This document shows positions 1 to 8,324 of a stretch of 64,000 bases of DNA, one piece after another (the first letter of the stretch is position 1; each line of letters opens with the position of its first letter). Both the position numbers and the translations under genes were made by a program. The stretch lies in contig JAEWBY010000061.1 in NCBI GenBank assembly GCA_023390905.1, forward strand, positions 1 to 64,000. Direction: 5' to 3'. This stretch comes from Pseudomonadota bacterium (GTDB lineage: Bacteria > Pseudomonadota > Gammaproteobacteria > Xanthomonadales > Xanthomonadaceae). The notes under the pieces are model-generated. The model worked only from the letters and a program-made list of their open reading frames with translations, had not been told where the DNA came from and did not search any database.

Positions 1-834
1 AACCCGTGGCACAAGCCCCGCGCGCGCCCCCCGCGCGCTCCACACGAATCGCGCAAGCCGCGCCCGGCGGAAGACGCGCCTGCACGTGCGCACGCCGCGC
101 GCGATGAAGTGCGTCTGTACGGATTGAATGCGGTGCAGGCCGTGTTCGAGCAACGGCCCGACGCCATCCGCAAGATCTATCTGGAAGAGGCGCGCATTCC
201 GCGCTTCAAGGCCCTGCTCGCATGGTGCGTGAAGCAGCGCCTGGGCTACCGCGTGGTGGAAGCCGGGGATCTCGACCGGCTCGCCGCCAGCCAGCATCAC
301 GAAGGCATCGTCGCCGACGTGCGACGTGCCGAGCCGAAGCCGCTGGCCGAATGGTTGCACGCCCTGCCTGAGGGTCCGTCCGTGGCGATCTGGCTCGATG
401 GCGTGGGCAATCCGCACAACTTCGGAGCGATCCTGCGTTCGGCCGCGCACTTCGGCGTAGCGGCCCTGTTGTTGCCGCGCGACTCCGGCCTGGCCCTGTC
501 CGGCGCGGCTGCGCGGGTGGCCGAGGGCGGTGCCGAACACGTGCCGCTGGTCCGCCTGGGTGAACCTGCGGCGGCGATCGACGCGCTGCGCGAGGCGGGG
601 TTCCTGCTCGCCGCCACGGTGGTGCGCGATGGCATGGATCTGTTTTCCACCGGCCTGCCGGAGCGCCTGATCTACGTGATGGGCGCCGAAGGCGAGGGCA
701 TGGATCTGAACCTGGCCGCCGCCTGCGATGCGCGCGTGTCGATTCCCGGCACCGGTGCGGTGGAGAGCCTCAATGTCGCGGCCGCCACCGCGGTGTTCCT
801 TTCGCAGTGGCGGATGCAGTACGCGGCGGATTGA
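1..834 (+). CDS. TrmH/SpoU-family RNA 2'-O-methyltransferase (5' partial)
   Basis: Putative S-adenosylmethionine-dependent ribose 2'-O-methyltransferase acting on rRNA or tRNA. The three SpoU motifs are visible in order: NPHNFGAILRSA, VMGAEGEGM and IPGTGAVESLNVAAA. The frame is open to base 1. A GTG at 109 could start a 241-residue protein, but the 36 codons before it are also open and encode a Pro/Arg/Ala/His-rich stretch, so the gene probably begins outside the window with a basic extension. RlmB-like enzymes have an N-terminal substrate-binding domain, of which RLYGLNAVQAVFEQ looks like the start. The RNA target cannot be read from the sequence, so no symbol is given. The stop lies 36 bases from the convergent peptidase stop. 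Confidence 0.85.
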   Translation, partial: NPWHKPRARPPRAPHESRKPRPAEDAPARAHAARDEVRLYGLNAVQAVFEQRPDAIRKIYLEEARIPRFKALLAWCVKQRLGYRVVEAGDLDRLAASQHHEGIVADVRRAEPKPLAEWLHALPEGPSVAIWLDGVGNPHNFGAILRSAAHFGVAALLLPRDSGLALSGAAARVAEGGAEHVPLVRLGEPAAAIDALREAGFLLAATVVRDGMDLFSTGLPERLIYVMGAEGEGMDLNLAAACDARVSIPGTGAVESLNVAAATAVFLSQWRMQYAAD

Positions 835-870
835 TGCCCGCTTCTCGCTGCGCAGCGCAGCGACAGGCGC

Positions 871-2280
871 TCACTCGCGCGGCGGCGTGACCTGCTTGGG
901 CTCGCTGCCGAAATCGCCGTCGGCCTCGGCGGCCAGATAGGCGAACACGGTGTAGGCGGCGACGTTCTGCGCGAGCGCCTGCGGATCGATCTTGTCGAGC
1001 GTGTCGTCGGCGGTGTGGTGCAGGTTGAAGTAATCGGTGCCGTCCTGCGCCAGCCACGCCCACGCAAGCCCACCGGCGGCGAACGGACTGATGTCCGGGC
1101 CGGGGCTGCCCTGGCCGGGCTGGTATTCGATGCCGAGCGGCGCCAGCGCCTTTGCGATCCGTGCGGCCGCATCGCGCGCGTGTTCCGGTGCACTGGTGCT
1201 GAAGGCGTAGATGCGGCCAGCGCCGAAGTCGCTTTCGGCCGCGATCTGGTGCAGGCGCACGTCGTCTGCATACGCCTTCGCATACGCACGACCGCCATGC
1301 AGGCCCTGTTCCTCGTTGGCGAACGCGACCACGCGGATGGTGCGCTTCGGCGGCTGCCTGAGCTGGCCGATCAGGTGACCCGCGGCCATCGTGATGCCGA
1401 CGCCCGCCGCGTCGTCGATCGCGCCGGTGCCCAGATCCCACGAATCCAGATGGCCGCCGATGAGTACGACCTCCTTCGGCAGGCTGCGCCCGGTGATCTC
1501 GCCGATCACGTTGTACGACGTCGCCTGCCCGTCCCAGCCGCAGTCCAGCGCCATGCGCACTTTCACCGGGCCGCGGGCGATCAGGCGGGCGAGCTGATCA
1601 GCATCGGGAATCGTCAGCGACGCCGACGGCACCGGCGTCAGCCCGTCATCAAAACGCGTGATGCCGGTATGCGCGACGCGATGGTGGTCGGTGCCGGCCG
1701 AACGCATCAGGTAGCCGATTGCCCCCTTGCGAATCGCAGCCGAAGGTCCGCGCGACCGGATTGCGCCGCCGTTGCGGTAATCGCTGCCGGCGCGATCGGC
1801 TTTCATCTGGTAATCGACGAATGCGATCCGGCCCTTGAGCGAATCGGCCGGCGCGGCTTCGAGCGCGGCGAGATCGGCAAAGCGCACGACCTCGGCCTCG
1901 ATGGTGCCGCCGGGGCTGCCGCCGAGCGCGGTGATCGTCAGCGGTTGCGGATGCGTGCCGAGAATGGCGGCCTGTTCGCTGCGGCGCTCCCATTTGGGGA
2001 AGGTCACCGGCTCGGTCCACACCTTGTCGAAACCCAGCGTCTTGAATTTCGCCGTCGCCCAGGCCACCGCGCGGGCGTCGGCCTCGCTGCCGGCAAGACG
2101 CGGGCCGACTTCGGTGGTCAACGATTCCACGATCTTCCAGCCGGTGTCGTCCTTCAACGCCTGCTCGCGCAGCCCGGCCGCCTTGGTGAGCGCGGCGTCG
2201 GGAATCGAGGTCGCGCGCTCGGCCGCATGCAGCGGCAACGCCAGGCCGATCGCGAGCAACAAAGGAGCGGAACGGAGCAT
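871..2280 (-). CDS. M28-family zinc aminopeptidase, exported
   Basis: Secreted or periplasmic metallo-aminopeptidase of 469 residues. A signal peptide (MLRSAPLLLAIGLALPLHAAE) begins at the chosen ATG, which has a strong AGGGGG ribosome site six bases upstream. The C-terminal half carries the di-zinc M28 ligands: GGHLDSWDLGTGAIDDAAG (His and bridging Asp), NEEQGLHGG (catalytic Glu pair), ESDFGAG (Asp) and HHTADDTLDKID (His). The region between about residues 140 and 250 resembles the protease-associated insert of PA-domain peptidases. The likely role is release of N-terminal amino acids from external peptides. It is the last gene of a minus-strand run with mscL, 81 bases downstream of it. Confidence 0.9.
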   Translation of the reverse strand: MLRSAPLLLAIGLALPLHAAERATSIPDAALTKAAGLREQALKDDTGWKIVESLTTEVGPRLAGSEADARAVAWATAKFKTLGFDKVWTEPVTFPKWERRSEQAAILGTHPQPLTITALGGSPGGTIEAEVVRFADLAALEAAPADSLKGRIAFVDYQMKADRAGSDYRNGGAIRSRGPSAAIRKGAIGYLMRSAGTDHHRVAHTGITRFDDGLTPVPSASLTIPDADQLARLIARGPVKVRMALDCGWDGQATSYNVIGEITGRSLPKEVVLIGGHLDSWDLGTGAIDDAAGVGITMAAGHLIGQLRQPPKRTIRVVAFANEEQGLHGGRAYAKAYADDVRLHQIAAESDFGAGRIYAFSTSAPEHARDAAARIAKALAPLGIEYQPGQGSPGPDISPFAAGGLAWAWLAQDGTDYFNLHHTADDTLDKIDPQALAQNVAAYTVFAYLAAEADGDFGSEPKQVTPPRE

Positions 2281-2361
2281 GCGGAACCCCCTGAAAACGA
2301 TGAAGCCGCGAGCTTAGCAGCACGCGGCCCGGGTGCACCGTGCGGAACGTCGCGACGCCGC

Positions 2362-2778
2362 TCAGCGCGGCGGCTGAGCCTTGAGCGCGTCGCGGATTTC
2401 GCGCAGCAGCGTGACCTCCTCCGGCGGCGCGGCCGGGGGCGGCGCTTCCTTGTGATACAGCCGGTTGATGACTTTCACCAGCAGGAAGATCGCGAAGGCG
2501 ACGATGAGAAACTGCACCAGCGTGTTGAGGAAATCACCGAATCCGATGATGACCGCCGGCACTTCCTTGCCCGCGGCATCGACCGTGGCTTCGCGCAGCG
2601 TCCAGCCCCAGCGCGAAAAATCCACGCCGCCCATCAACAGCCCCAGCGGCGGCATGATGATCTTCTCGACCAGCGCGGTCACGATCTTGCCGAAGGCCGC
2701 GCCGATCACCACGCCCACCGCCAGATCCACCACATTGCCGCGCGCGATGAACTGTTTGAATTCGCCGAACATGCTCAT
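2362..2778 (-). CDS. mscL: Large-conductance mechanosensitive channel MscL
   Basis: Inner-membrane stretch-activated channel that releases solutes on osmotic downshock. The 138 residues show the family layout: amphipathic N-terminus [20 protein letters not shown], pore helix TM1 ([13 protein letters not shown]), a periplasmic loop, TM2 ([19 protein letters not shown]) and a charged C-terminal helix ([12 protein letters not shown]). The start is set by an AGAGGA site six bases before the ATG at 2778. The frame stays open further upstream but only as a shadow of the neighbouring gene. Length matches typical MscL (about 136). Probably cotranscribed after the FAH hydrolase. Confidence 0.95.
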   Translation of the reverse strand: MSMFGEFKQFIARGNVVDLAVGVVIGAAFGKIVTALVEKIIMPPLGLLMGGVDFSRWGWTLREATVDAAGKEVPAVIIGFGDFLNTLVQFLIVAFAIFLLVKVINRLYHKEAPPPAAPPEEVTLLREIRDALKAQPPR

Positions 2779-2863
2779 TCTTCTTCCTCTGAATCCGCGC
2801 GGATGCGCCCCGCGGAAAATATAACGATCTCCCGTTAAAGCGGGATCGCCGCGGTGCGCGGGC

Positions 2864-3568
2864 TCAGATGATCCGGCCCGAGAGATCCACCACGCCATCG
2901 AGCGCCGCGTGGAAGCGATCGCCTCGCCTGAGCGCCGCCACGCCGGCCGGGGTGCCCATGAACACCAGATCGCCGGCCTTGAGCGCGTACAGGCGCGACA
3001 GTTCGATGAGGATGTCGGGTACGTCCCAGATGAGATCCGACAGCGACCCATGCTGGCGCGGCTCGCCGTTGACCTGCAGGGTCAGCGTGCGCTGATCGAG
3101 ATCGCCGACATCGGAAGCGCGCACCAGCTCGCTGATCGGTGCGGAATGATCGAAGCCCTTGCCGGTATCCCAGGGCAGGCCCTTGGCCTTGGCCGCGCCC
3201 TGCAGATCGCGGCGGGTCAGGTCCAGCCCGACGCCATAGGCGATCACCAGCGCCTGCGCCTGCCTGCGATCGATCACGCCGGCGGGGGCGTCCTCGCCGA
3301 GCGCCGCGACCAGTTCGATCTCGTGGTGCAGATCCTGGGTGCCTGGCGGGTAGGGCACGTCGGCGTCACCGGTGACGATGGCGTCGGCGGGTTTGTGGAA
3401 GAACGCCGGTGTGCCGCGCTCGGCCTTCGATGCGGGCGCGGTCGCGCCCATCTCGCGCGCATGATCGGCGAAATTGCGGCCCACGCAGAAGATGCGGCGC
3501 ACCGGGAAGGTGCCGCCGCCACGGACGGGCACGCGCGGTTGCGCGGGAGCAGGGATGATGTCTGACAT
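2864..3568 (-). CDS. Fumarylacetoacetate hydrolase family protein
   Basis: Putative C-C bond hydrolase of the FAH superfamily, 234 residues, which is the short bacterial form consisting of the catalytic domain only. Metal-binding acidic residues appear in [13 protein letters not shown]. The active-site opening [13 protein letters not shown] and the closing [12 protein letters not shown] are also typical. Its closest described relatives are fumarylpyruvate hydrolases and acylpyruvases; the substrate cannot be assigned from sequence. It lies 33 bases after a small membrane-protein gene and 85 bases before mscL, so the three may share a transcript. Confidence 0.88.
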   Translation of the reverse strand: MSDIIPAPAQPRVPVRGGGTFPVRRIFCVGRNFADHAREMGATAPASKAERGTPAFFHKPADAIVTGDADVPYPPGTQDLHHEIELVAALGEDAPAGVIDRRQAQALVIAYGVGLDLTRRDLQGAAKAKGLPWDTGKGFDHSAPISELVRASDVGDLDQRTLTLQVNGEPRQHGSLSDLIWDVPDILIELSRLYALKAGDLVFMGTPAGVAALRRGDRFHAALDGVVDLSGRII

Positions 3569-3601
3569 GTCGGCCGGCGTCGTGCGGAACGGCCGAAAAG
3601 T

Positions 3602-3895
3602 TTAGCGCGAGAGCGGAAGCACCGGCTTGCTGACGACGTGGTACTCGCCCTCGACGACGCGCGCATTGCTGGCTACCGGCTTGCCGCGCGACCGGATCAG
3701 TTTGAACACCAGGCCGGCCGCGATCATCGCCGCGCCCACGAACACGCTGAAGAACACCAGCACGCACAACACGCCCACGCCGAGCAGGCCCAGCGCGACC
3801 CGCAACAGCGGATGGCGCGGCTTACGCGGAGCGAAGGCGGAACGGAAGGCGTGGAAGTGGACGTTGCGTGCAAACATGGCGAAAGCTCGTGACAC
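3602..3895 (-). CDS. Small membrane protein of unknown function
   Basis: A 97-residue protein not assigned to a family. An Arg/His-rich amphipathic N-terminus (residues 1-27) is followed by one long or two short hydrophobic segments (about 30-65: LLRVALGLLGVGVLCVLVFF, SVFVGAAMIAAGLVF) and a polar tail. This suggests a small inner-membrane protein. It is the first gene of the minus-strand run toward the FAH hydrolase and mscL, and is divergent from the Rieske gene across 70 bases that must hold both promoters. It is kept as a gene because of the clean membrane pattern and operon-like spacing. Confidence 0.6.
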   Translation of the reverse strand: MSRAFAMFARNVHFHAFRSAFAPRKPRHPLLRVALGLLGVGVLCVLVFFSVFVGAAMIAAGLVFKLIRSRGKPVASNARVVEGEYHVVSKPVLPLSR

Positions 3896-3965
3896 AATGC
3901 GGCGGGGGCCGGTGCGGCAAGTATCCGGACCTGTTCCGCCCTTCGTGTGAGATCTTCGTTAACCC

Positions 3966-4292
3966 ATGCCTGACCTGATTGCGCTCAACCAGATAGAAGA
4001 CGGCGGTTTTGCAGAAGTTGAGGCTGAAATCGCCGGAGATAGCGAGTCATTGGTCTTGTGGAGACGAGGTGAAGAAGTTCATGCCTGGCTCAATATCTGC
4101 CCCCACGCGGGACGCCGGCTGGACTGGGCGCCAGGCCGCTTCCTCAAGAGCAGGGAAGGCCATCTGGTCTGCGCCGTGCATGGCGCGACCTTCGAAACCC
4201 AGCATGGCCACTGCATCGCCGGCCCGTGCCGGGGCGATTCGCTGAAAGCGGTGCCGGTGCAGGTGATCGACGGGATGGTCCGGCTGATCTGA
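3966..4292 (+). CDS. Rieske-type [2Fe-2S] protein
   Basis: Small stand-alone Rieske protein of 108 residues. The two cluster-binding boxes are seen as CPHAGRRLDW (Cys-X-His) and CAVHGATF (Cys-X2-His), about 29 residues apart, as expected for Rieske ferredoxins of ring-hydroxylating systems or NirD-like proteins. There is no signal peptide or membrane segment, so it is probably cytosolic and carries electrons to an oxygenase or acts as a redox sensor. No partner oxygenase is nearby. The stop is only four bases from the convergent transporter stop. The start has no clear ribosome site. Confidence 0.88.
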   Translation: MPDLIALNQIEDGGFAEVEAEIAGDSESLVLWRRGEEVHAWLNICPHAGRRLDWAPGRFLKSREGHLVCAVHGATFETQHGHCIAGPCRGDSLKAVPVQVIDGMVRLI

Positions 4293-4296
4293 GCGC

Positions 4297-6156
4297 TCAT
4301 CCCGCGCGGCCGTTCCACCAGAACAGCGCATTGACCATGAGCACGACCACCGCGGTATAGATCAGCGAGAGCGGGCCGCCCACGCGCCACAGTTGCCGCG
4401 AGGTGTAGTTGGCCGGGCCGGCGACCATCGAGATCACCGGGTTGGATGCGGTCATCAGGTTGTTGGACGCCGACAGCGCGACGATCAAGGCGAAGGCGGT
4501 CGGATTGCCGCCGGCCGCCAGCGCGAGGTTGATCGCCATCGGCACCATCACGATGGTCGCGCCGACGTGGCTGATGACCAGCGAGAAGCCCGTGGTGAGC
4601 AGGGCCACCGCGATTTCGATCAGCCAGACCGGCATGCCTTCGGGCAGCTGCTCGACCGTATGCCCGGCCACCCACGCCGCCGCGCCGCTGCTGTCCATCG
4701 CCCACCCGAGCGGAATCAGCCCGGCCATCAGGAACACGGTCTTCCAGTTGATCGCCGAATACGCTTCATCCATGCGCAGGACGCCGGTCAGCAGCATGCC
4801 GGCCACGCCGGTCATCAGCGTCAGCGACACCGGCAGCTTGGAGGTCAGGGCGATGATCACCGTCACCGCGAAGATCGTCATCGCGATCTTGAACTTGTGC
4901 GGACGCTGCTCGCCCTTCGGGTAATCAGTGACCACGACGAAATCCCGGCTTTCGGCGGCCTGGCGTAGATCCGTCCAGATGCTGTGGAAGACCAGCATGT
5001 CGCCGGCGCGCAACGCGATCCGGCGCACGTCCTCGCGCATGACCTTCTTGTCGCGGTTGATCGCCAGCAGGCTGATGCCCGATTGCTTGCGCAGCCGCAG
5101 TTCGGCCGCGGTCTTGCCGATGAAGCGCGAGGTCGGTGGAATCACCGCTTCGGAAATGCCCGCGCGGCTCGGGTTGAACAGATCACCGAAATGGCGCAGG
5201 CGCGAGGACAACCGCAGGAAATGGTTCTGCGCGAAATCCGCCACCTGCCGCCGCGGCCCCATCACGCCGAGCACGCTGCCCACCCAGATGCGCATGTCCA
5301 CCGGCGGCGCCAGCCGCGTGTCGGTGCCGGTCTGCAGCGCCAGCATCATCGGCGCGTCATGCATCGCCTCGGCCTCGCCCAGCGACATGCCGACCAGCGG
5401 GCTTTCGGCGGTGACGATCAGTTCGAAGACATCGCCCTCGATGCCGTAGGTGTTGGCGAAATAGCTTTCCGTGCGCGCGGGCGTGACGTTGGTTTCGGTC
5501 TCCTGCTTGAGCTTCTTGTCGCCGTAGTAGCGGAAATACAGCAGCGAGGCGATCAGCAGCGCCACGCCGATCGGCAACGGCGCGAACATCCGCAGAGGTT
5601 CCAGCGTCGCCATGCCCGAGGGCAGGTTGTTGTTGGCCGAGATCAGCAGATCGTTGAGCAGGATGAGCGGCGAGTTGCCGACCATCGTCAGCGCGCCGCC
5701 CATGACAATCGCCGCCGCGATCGGGAACAGCAGCCGCTGCAACGACAGGGTCGTGCGCGAGGACAGGCGCGACGCCACCGGCATGAACAACGCCATCACC
5801 GACGGGTTCTGCATGAAGGACGAATTGAGGCCGGCGATCGCGGTGGTCATGAGCAGCAGGCGTTGTTCGAGCCCATGCCCGCGCCGCAGCAGCCACGTGG
5901 CCAGACGGTTCAGCGCGCCGGTGCGATCCAGCCCCGCGCCGAGGATCATCGTCGCGATGATGCTCATCACCGCGTTGCCGGAGAAACCGCCGAAGATCTC
6001 TTCCGGCGGAATCAACCCGGTGACGCCGAGCACCACCAGCACCACCAGCGCCACCAGATCCGCGCGGATGCGTTCGAACAGGAACATCGCCATCGTGAAC
6101 CCGACCAGCCCGAGAACGAGCTTCATGTCGGTGGTCAGGGTGAGGGCGCTTTCCAT
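4297..6156 (-). CDS. SLC13/DASS-type anion transporter with two TrkA-C domains
   Basis: Inner-membrane carrier of the divalent anion:sodium symporter/ArsB-NhaD superfamily, 619 residues from the chosen ATG. N-terminal membrane helices (to about residue 190) include the family segment FGGFSGNAVMSIIATMILG. Two regulatory TrkA-C/RCK-C domains follow (about 210-380, e.g. LVGMSLGEAEAMHDAPMMLA and RFIGKTAAELRLRKQSGISL), then a second helix block containing TMVMVP-like ATIVMVPMAINLALAAGG. The frame is open 23 codons upstream of ATG 6156, but those codons lie in a repeat-like stretch and have no ribosome site. The substrate (sulfate, dicarboxylate or other) is not decided by sequence. It is separated from trmB by an inverted-repeat remnant. 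Confidence 0.88.
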   Translation of the reverse strand: MESALTLTTDMKLVLGLVGFTMAMFLFERIRADLVALVVLVVLGVTGLIPPEEIFGGFSGNAVMSIIATMILGAGLDRTGALNRLATWLLRRGHGLEQRLLLMTTAIAGLNSSFMQNPSVMALFMPVASRLSSRTTLSLQRLLFPIAAAIVMGGALTMVGNSPLILLNDLLISANNNLPSGMATLEPLRMFAPLPIGVALLIASLLYFRYYGDKKLKQETETNVTPARTESYFANTYGIEGDVFELIVTAESPLVGMSLGEAEAMHDAPMMLALQTGTDTRLAPPVDMRIWVGSVLGVMGPRRQVADFAQNHFLRLSSRLRHFGDLFNPSRAGISEAVIPPTSRFIGKTAAELRLRKQSGISLLAINRDKKVMREDVRRIALRAGDMLVFHSIWTDLRQAAESRDFVVVTDYPKGEQRPHKFKIAMTIFAVTVIIALTSKLPVSLTLMTGVAGMLLTGVLRMDEAYSAINWKTVFLMAGLIPLGWAMDSSGAAAWVAGHTVEQLPEGMPVWLIEIAVALLTTGFSLVISHVGATIVMVPMAINLALAAGGNPTAFALIVALSASNNLMTASNPVISMVAGPANYTSRQLWRVGGPLSLIYTAVVVLMVNALFWWNGRAG

Positions 6157-6163
6157 CAGCGGC

Positions 6164-6291
6164 GGGAACCGGAAATCGGGAACAGGGAAGCGCAGCGGCC
6201 AAAGCCGATGCGGGGCCGCTGGCAACGTGTCGCTGAAAGGACACCAGGAGAGCGGCTGCTTTTATCCATTCCCGAGTCTCGATCCCTATTC
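6164..6291. repeat. Decayed inverted-repeat remnant (GGGAACCGG...TTCCCGAG)
   Basis: Purine-rich GGGAACCGGAAATCGGGAAC begins at 6164, and the pyrimidine-rich CATTCCCGAGTCTCGATCCC lies near 6267-6286, in opposite orientation about 80 bases apart. No gene is found between them. The 10-mer CGGGAACCGG at 6163 recurs at 17681, beside the four-helix-bundle pseudogene. Inference: the two ends of a small repeat-bounded unit whose interior has been lost. Confidence 0.5.
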
Positions 6292-7020
6292 GCGGCCGTA
6301 AACCATATCCCACACGCCGTGGCCGAGTTTTTCGCCGCGTGTCTCGAAATGCGTCTGCGGGCGCCAGGCTGGGCGCGGTTCGTGTCCACGCGGGCCGGCA
6401 CGATTGCGCAGGCCCGGCGTTGCGTCGAACACGTCCCACATCTGCTCGGCATAGTCCTGCCAGTCGGTGGCCGCATGCAAGCGCCCGCCGGAACGAAGCC
6501 GGGTCGCCAGCAAGGCGGCGAATTCCGGCTGGATCAGGCGACGCTTGTTGTGGCGCTTCTTGTGCCAGGGATCCGGGAAGTAGATCCGCACTTCATCCAG
6601 CGAAGCTTCGGCCACTTCATGGCGCAGCACTTCCACCGCGTCGTGATGATAGAGGCGCACGTGATCGCTGCCGTCGTGCGCCAGCGCGTTGAGCAGGCGG
6701 CCGACGCCGGGCGCATGCACCTCGATGCCGATGTAATCGCGCGAGGGATCCTGTTGCGCGGCAAAGCGCAGCGCCTCGCCGTTGCCGAATCCGATCTCCA
6801 GCACGCGCAGCGCCGGACGCCCGAATACCGCGTCGAAGTCGCGGAGCTGGCCGGTGTAGTCGAGCCCGAACCGCGGCCACAGCGTGTCGAACGCCCGCTG
6901 CTGCGCCTCGGTGAAACGGCCCTGGCGCAGCACGAAGCTGCGGATTTCACGGCGGCCTTCGGTCACCGTGAACGGCTTCGGCGGCGTTTTCGCGCCTGCG
7001 CTGGTGAACGGATCGGTCAT
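6286..7020 (-). CDS. trmB: tRNA (guanine-N7)-methyltransferase TrmB
   Basis: Forms m7G46 in tRNA variable loops using S-adenosylmethionine. The 244 residues hold the TrmB landmarks: [14 protein letters not shown] (AdoMet loop), [16 protein letters not shown], and the signature [18 protein letters not shown]. The protein ends near VWDMVYGRE. The start ATG overlaps the thiG stop by one base (TGATG), so translation is probably coupled to thiG. The gene follows thiS-thiG, an arrangement also seen in other xanthomonads as far as I recall. The 3' end runs into the repeat remnant near 6291, and the last codons lie within it. Confidence 0.95.
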   Translation of the reverse strand: MTDPFTSAGAKTPPKPFTVTEGRREIRSFVLRQGRFTEAQQRAFDTLWPRFGLDYTGQLRDFDAVFGRPALRVLEIGFGNGEALRFAAQQDPSRDYIGIEVHAPGVGRLLNALAHDGSDHVRLYHHDAVEVLRHEVAEASLDEVRIYFPDPWHKKRHNKRRLIQPEFAALLATRLRSGGRLHAATDWQDYAEQMWDVFDATPGLRNRAGPRGHEPRPAWRPQTHFETRGEKLGHGVWDMVYGRE

Positions 7021-7814
7021 CAGCCGATGAGTCCGTCGATCGGGCTGGAGGCCGAAGCATTGCGCTTGCGCGGAATGCGTCCGGCGCGGAAGGCCGCGCG
7101 CCCGGCTTCGACCGCCAGCTTCATCGCCTGCGCCATCAGGATCGGATCCTTCGCACCGGCGATCGCCGTGTTCATCAGCACGCCGTCACAGCCCAGTTCC
7201 ATCGCGATGGCCGCATCCGACGCCGTGCCCACGCCGGCGTCGACCAGCACCGGGACCTTGGCGTTCTCGATGATTTCCAGCAGGTTGTACTTGTTCTGGA
7301 TGCCTAGGCCCGATCCGATCGGCGCGGCCAGCGGCATCACCGCCACGCAGCCGATGTCTTCCAGACGGCGCGCGAGGATCGGGTCGTCGCTAGTGTAGAC
7401 CATGACCTGGAAACCGTCGGCCACCAGTTTTTCGGCCGCGGCCAGCGTCTGCACCACATCCGGGTAGAGCGTCTTCTGATCGCCGAGCACTTCGAGCTTG
7501 ACCAGGGTGTGGCCATCGAGCAGTTCGCGGGCCAGGCGGCAGGTGCGCACGGCGTCCTCGGCGGTGTAGCAGCCGGCGGTGTTCGGCAGGATCGTGTAGC
7601 GATCCGGCGGCAGTACATCGAGCAGGTTGGGCTCGTTGGGCGACTGGCCGAGGTTGGTGCGGCGGATGGCGACAGTGACGATTTCGGCGCCCGCGGCCTC
7701 GGTGGCCAGACGGGTCTCTTCGAAATCCTTGAACTTGCCGGTGCCGGTGAGCAGGCGGGAACGATAGGTTTTTCCCGCGATCACCAGCGGGTCGGTGTGG
7801 GAGGGACTGGACAT
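7020..7814 (-). CDS. thiG: Thiazole synthase ThiG
   Basis: Builds the thiazole phosphate of thiamine from deoxyxylulose phosphate, dehydroglycine and ThiS-thiocarboxylate. This 264-residue TIM barrel shows the Schiff-base lysine region LVKLEVLG, the early motif [13 protein letters not shown], and the phosphate-binding end [20 protein letters not shown] followed by [15 protein letters not shown]. Length equals typical ThiG. It lies 153 bases after thiS on the same strand, a wider gap than usual for this pair, with no reading frame I trust between them. It overlaps trmB by one base. Confidence 0.95.
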   Translation of the reverse strand: MSSPSHTDPLVIAGKTYRSRLLTGTGKFKDFEETRLATEAAGAEIVTVAIRRTNLGQSPNEPNLLDVLPPDRYTILPNTAGCYTAEDAVRTCRLARELLDGHTLVKLEVLGDQKTLYPDVVQTLAAAEKLVADGFQVMVYTSDDPILARRLEDIGCVAVMPLAAPIGSGLGIQNKYNLLEIIENAKVPVLVDAGVGTASDAAIAMELGCDGVLMNTAIAGAKDPILMAQAMKLAVEAGRAAFRAGRIPRKRNASASSPIDGLIG

Positions 7815-7967
7815 GCCGCGATTATCGCCCAGTGGCCGCGCGATTGGGTCGCCCCTGCGGATCGATGTCGATGTGCCGGCGCGGACGCACGACCCGGCCC
7901 GCTTCCCCCACCGCCTCGCAACAACGCCGCCGGGCTCGGCGCTATGCCGGCTCCGACTACGCCATCC

Positions 7968-8168
7968 TCAGCCGCCACCGAGCGCGTGCACGATCTCGAC
8001 ACGATCACCTTCACGCAGCGCATGGGCGGCGTGGGTGGTGCGCGGGACGATCTCGCCGTTGATCTCGACGGCGACGCGGCGGGCAGCCAGCCCTTCGGCT
8101 TCGAGCAGGGCGAGCAGCGTGAGGCCATCGTCGATCCGGCGGGCCTGGCCATTCAGTTCAATGTTCAT
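7968..8168 (-). CDS. thiS: Sulfur carrier protein ThiS
   Basis: Ubiquitin-like sulfur carrier of 66 residues, whose C-terminal Gly-Gly is adenylated and thiocarboxylated to feed ThiG. The sequence starts MNIELNGQARRIDDGLTL and ends with the required tail IVHALGGG. The start at ATG 8168 gives exactly the family length; the same frame runs open for hundreds of codons upstream only as a shadow of the divergent autotransporter. I found no TPP riboswitch in the 156 bases upstream. It heads the thiS-thiG-trmB run. Confidence 0.93.
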   Translation of the reverse strand: MNIELNGQARRIDDGLTLLALLEAEGLAARRVAVEINGEIVPRTTHAAHALREGDRVEIVHALGGG

Positions 8169-8324
8169 GCGCCCATTGTCGCCGCTGGACCGCGACGGCG
8201 CACCCGGACGCCGGAACATGCGGCGACGCAGCGTGAGTGGACCGGCACTTGATGAAACGATAACAAGCCATGCGCAGCCGTACGGCAGAGACGGCGCGTC
8301 CGACCCAAGACCCCGGAGACATCC

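Noticed and set aside
7891..7960. Apparent similarity of the thiS-thiG spacer to 19741-19790 (CGCCGGGCTCG and CTTCCCCCAC in both)
   Set aside because: The two short matches are in swapped order and are expected by chance at this base composition.
8169..8324. Possible TPP riboswitch before thiS
   Set aside because: No CTGAGA or ACCTGATC-type conserved strands on the minus strand.
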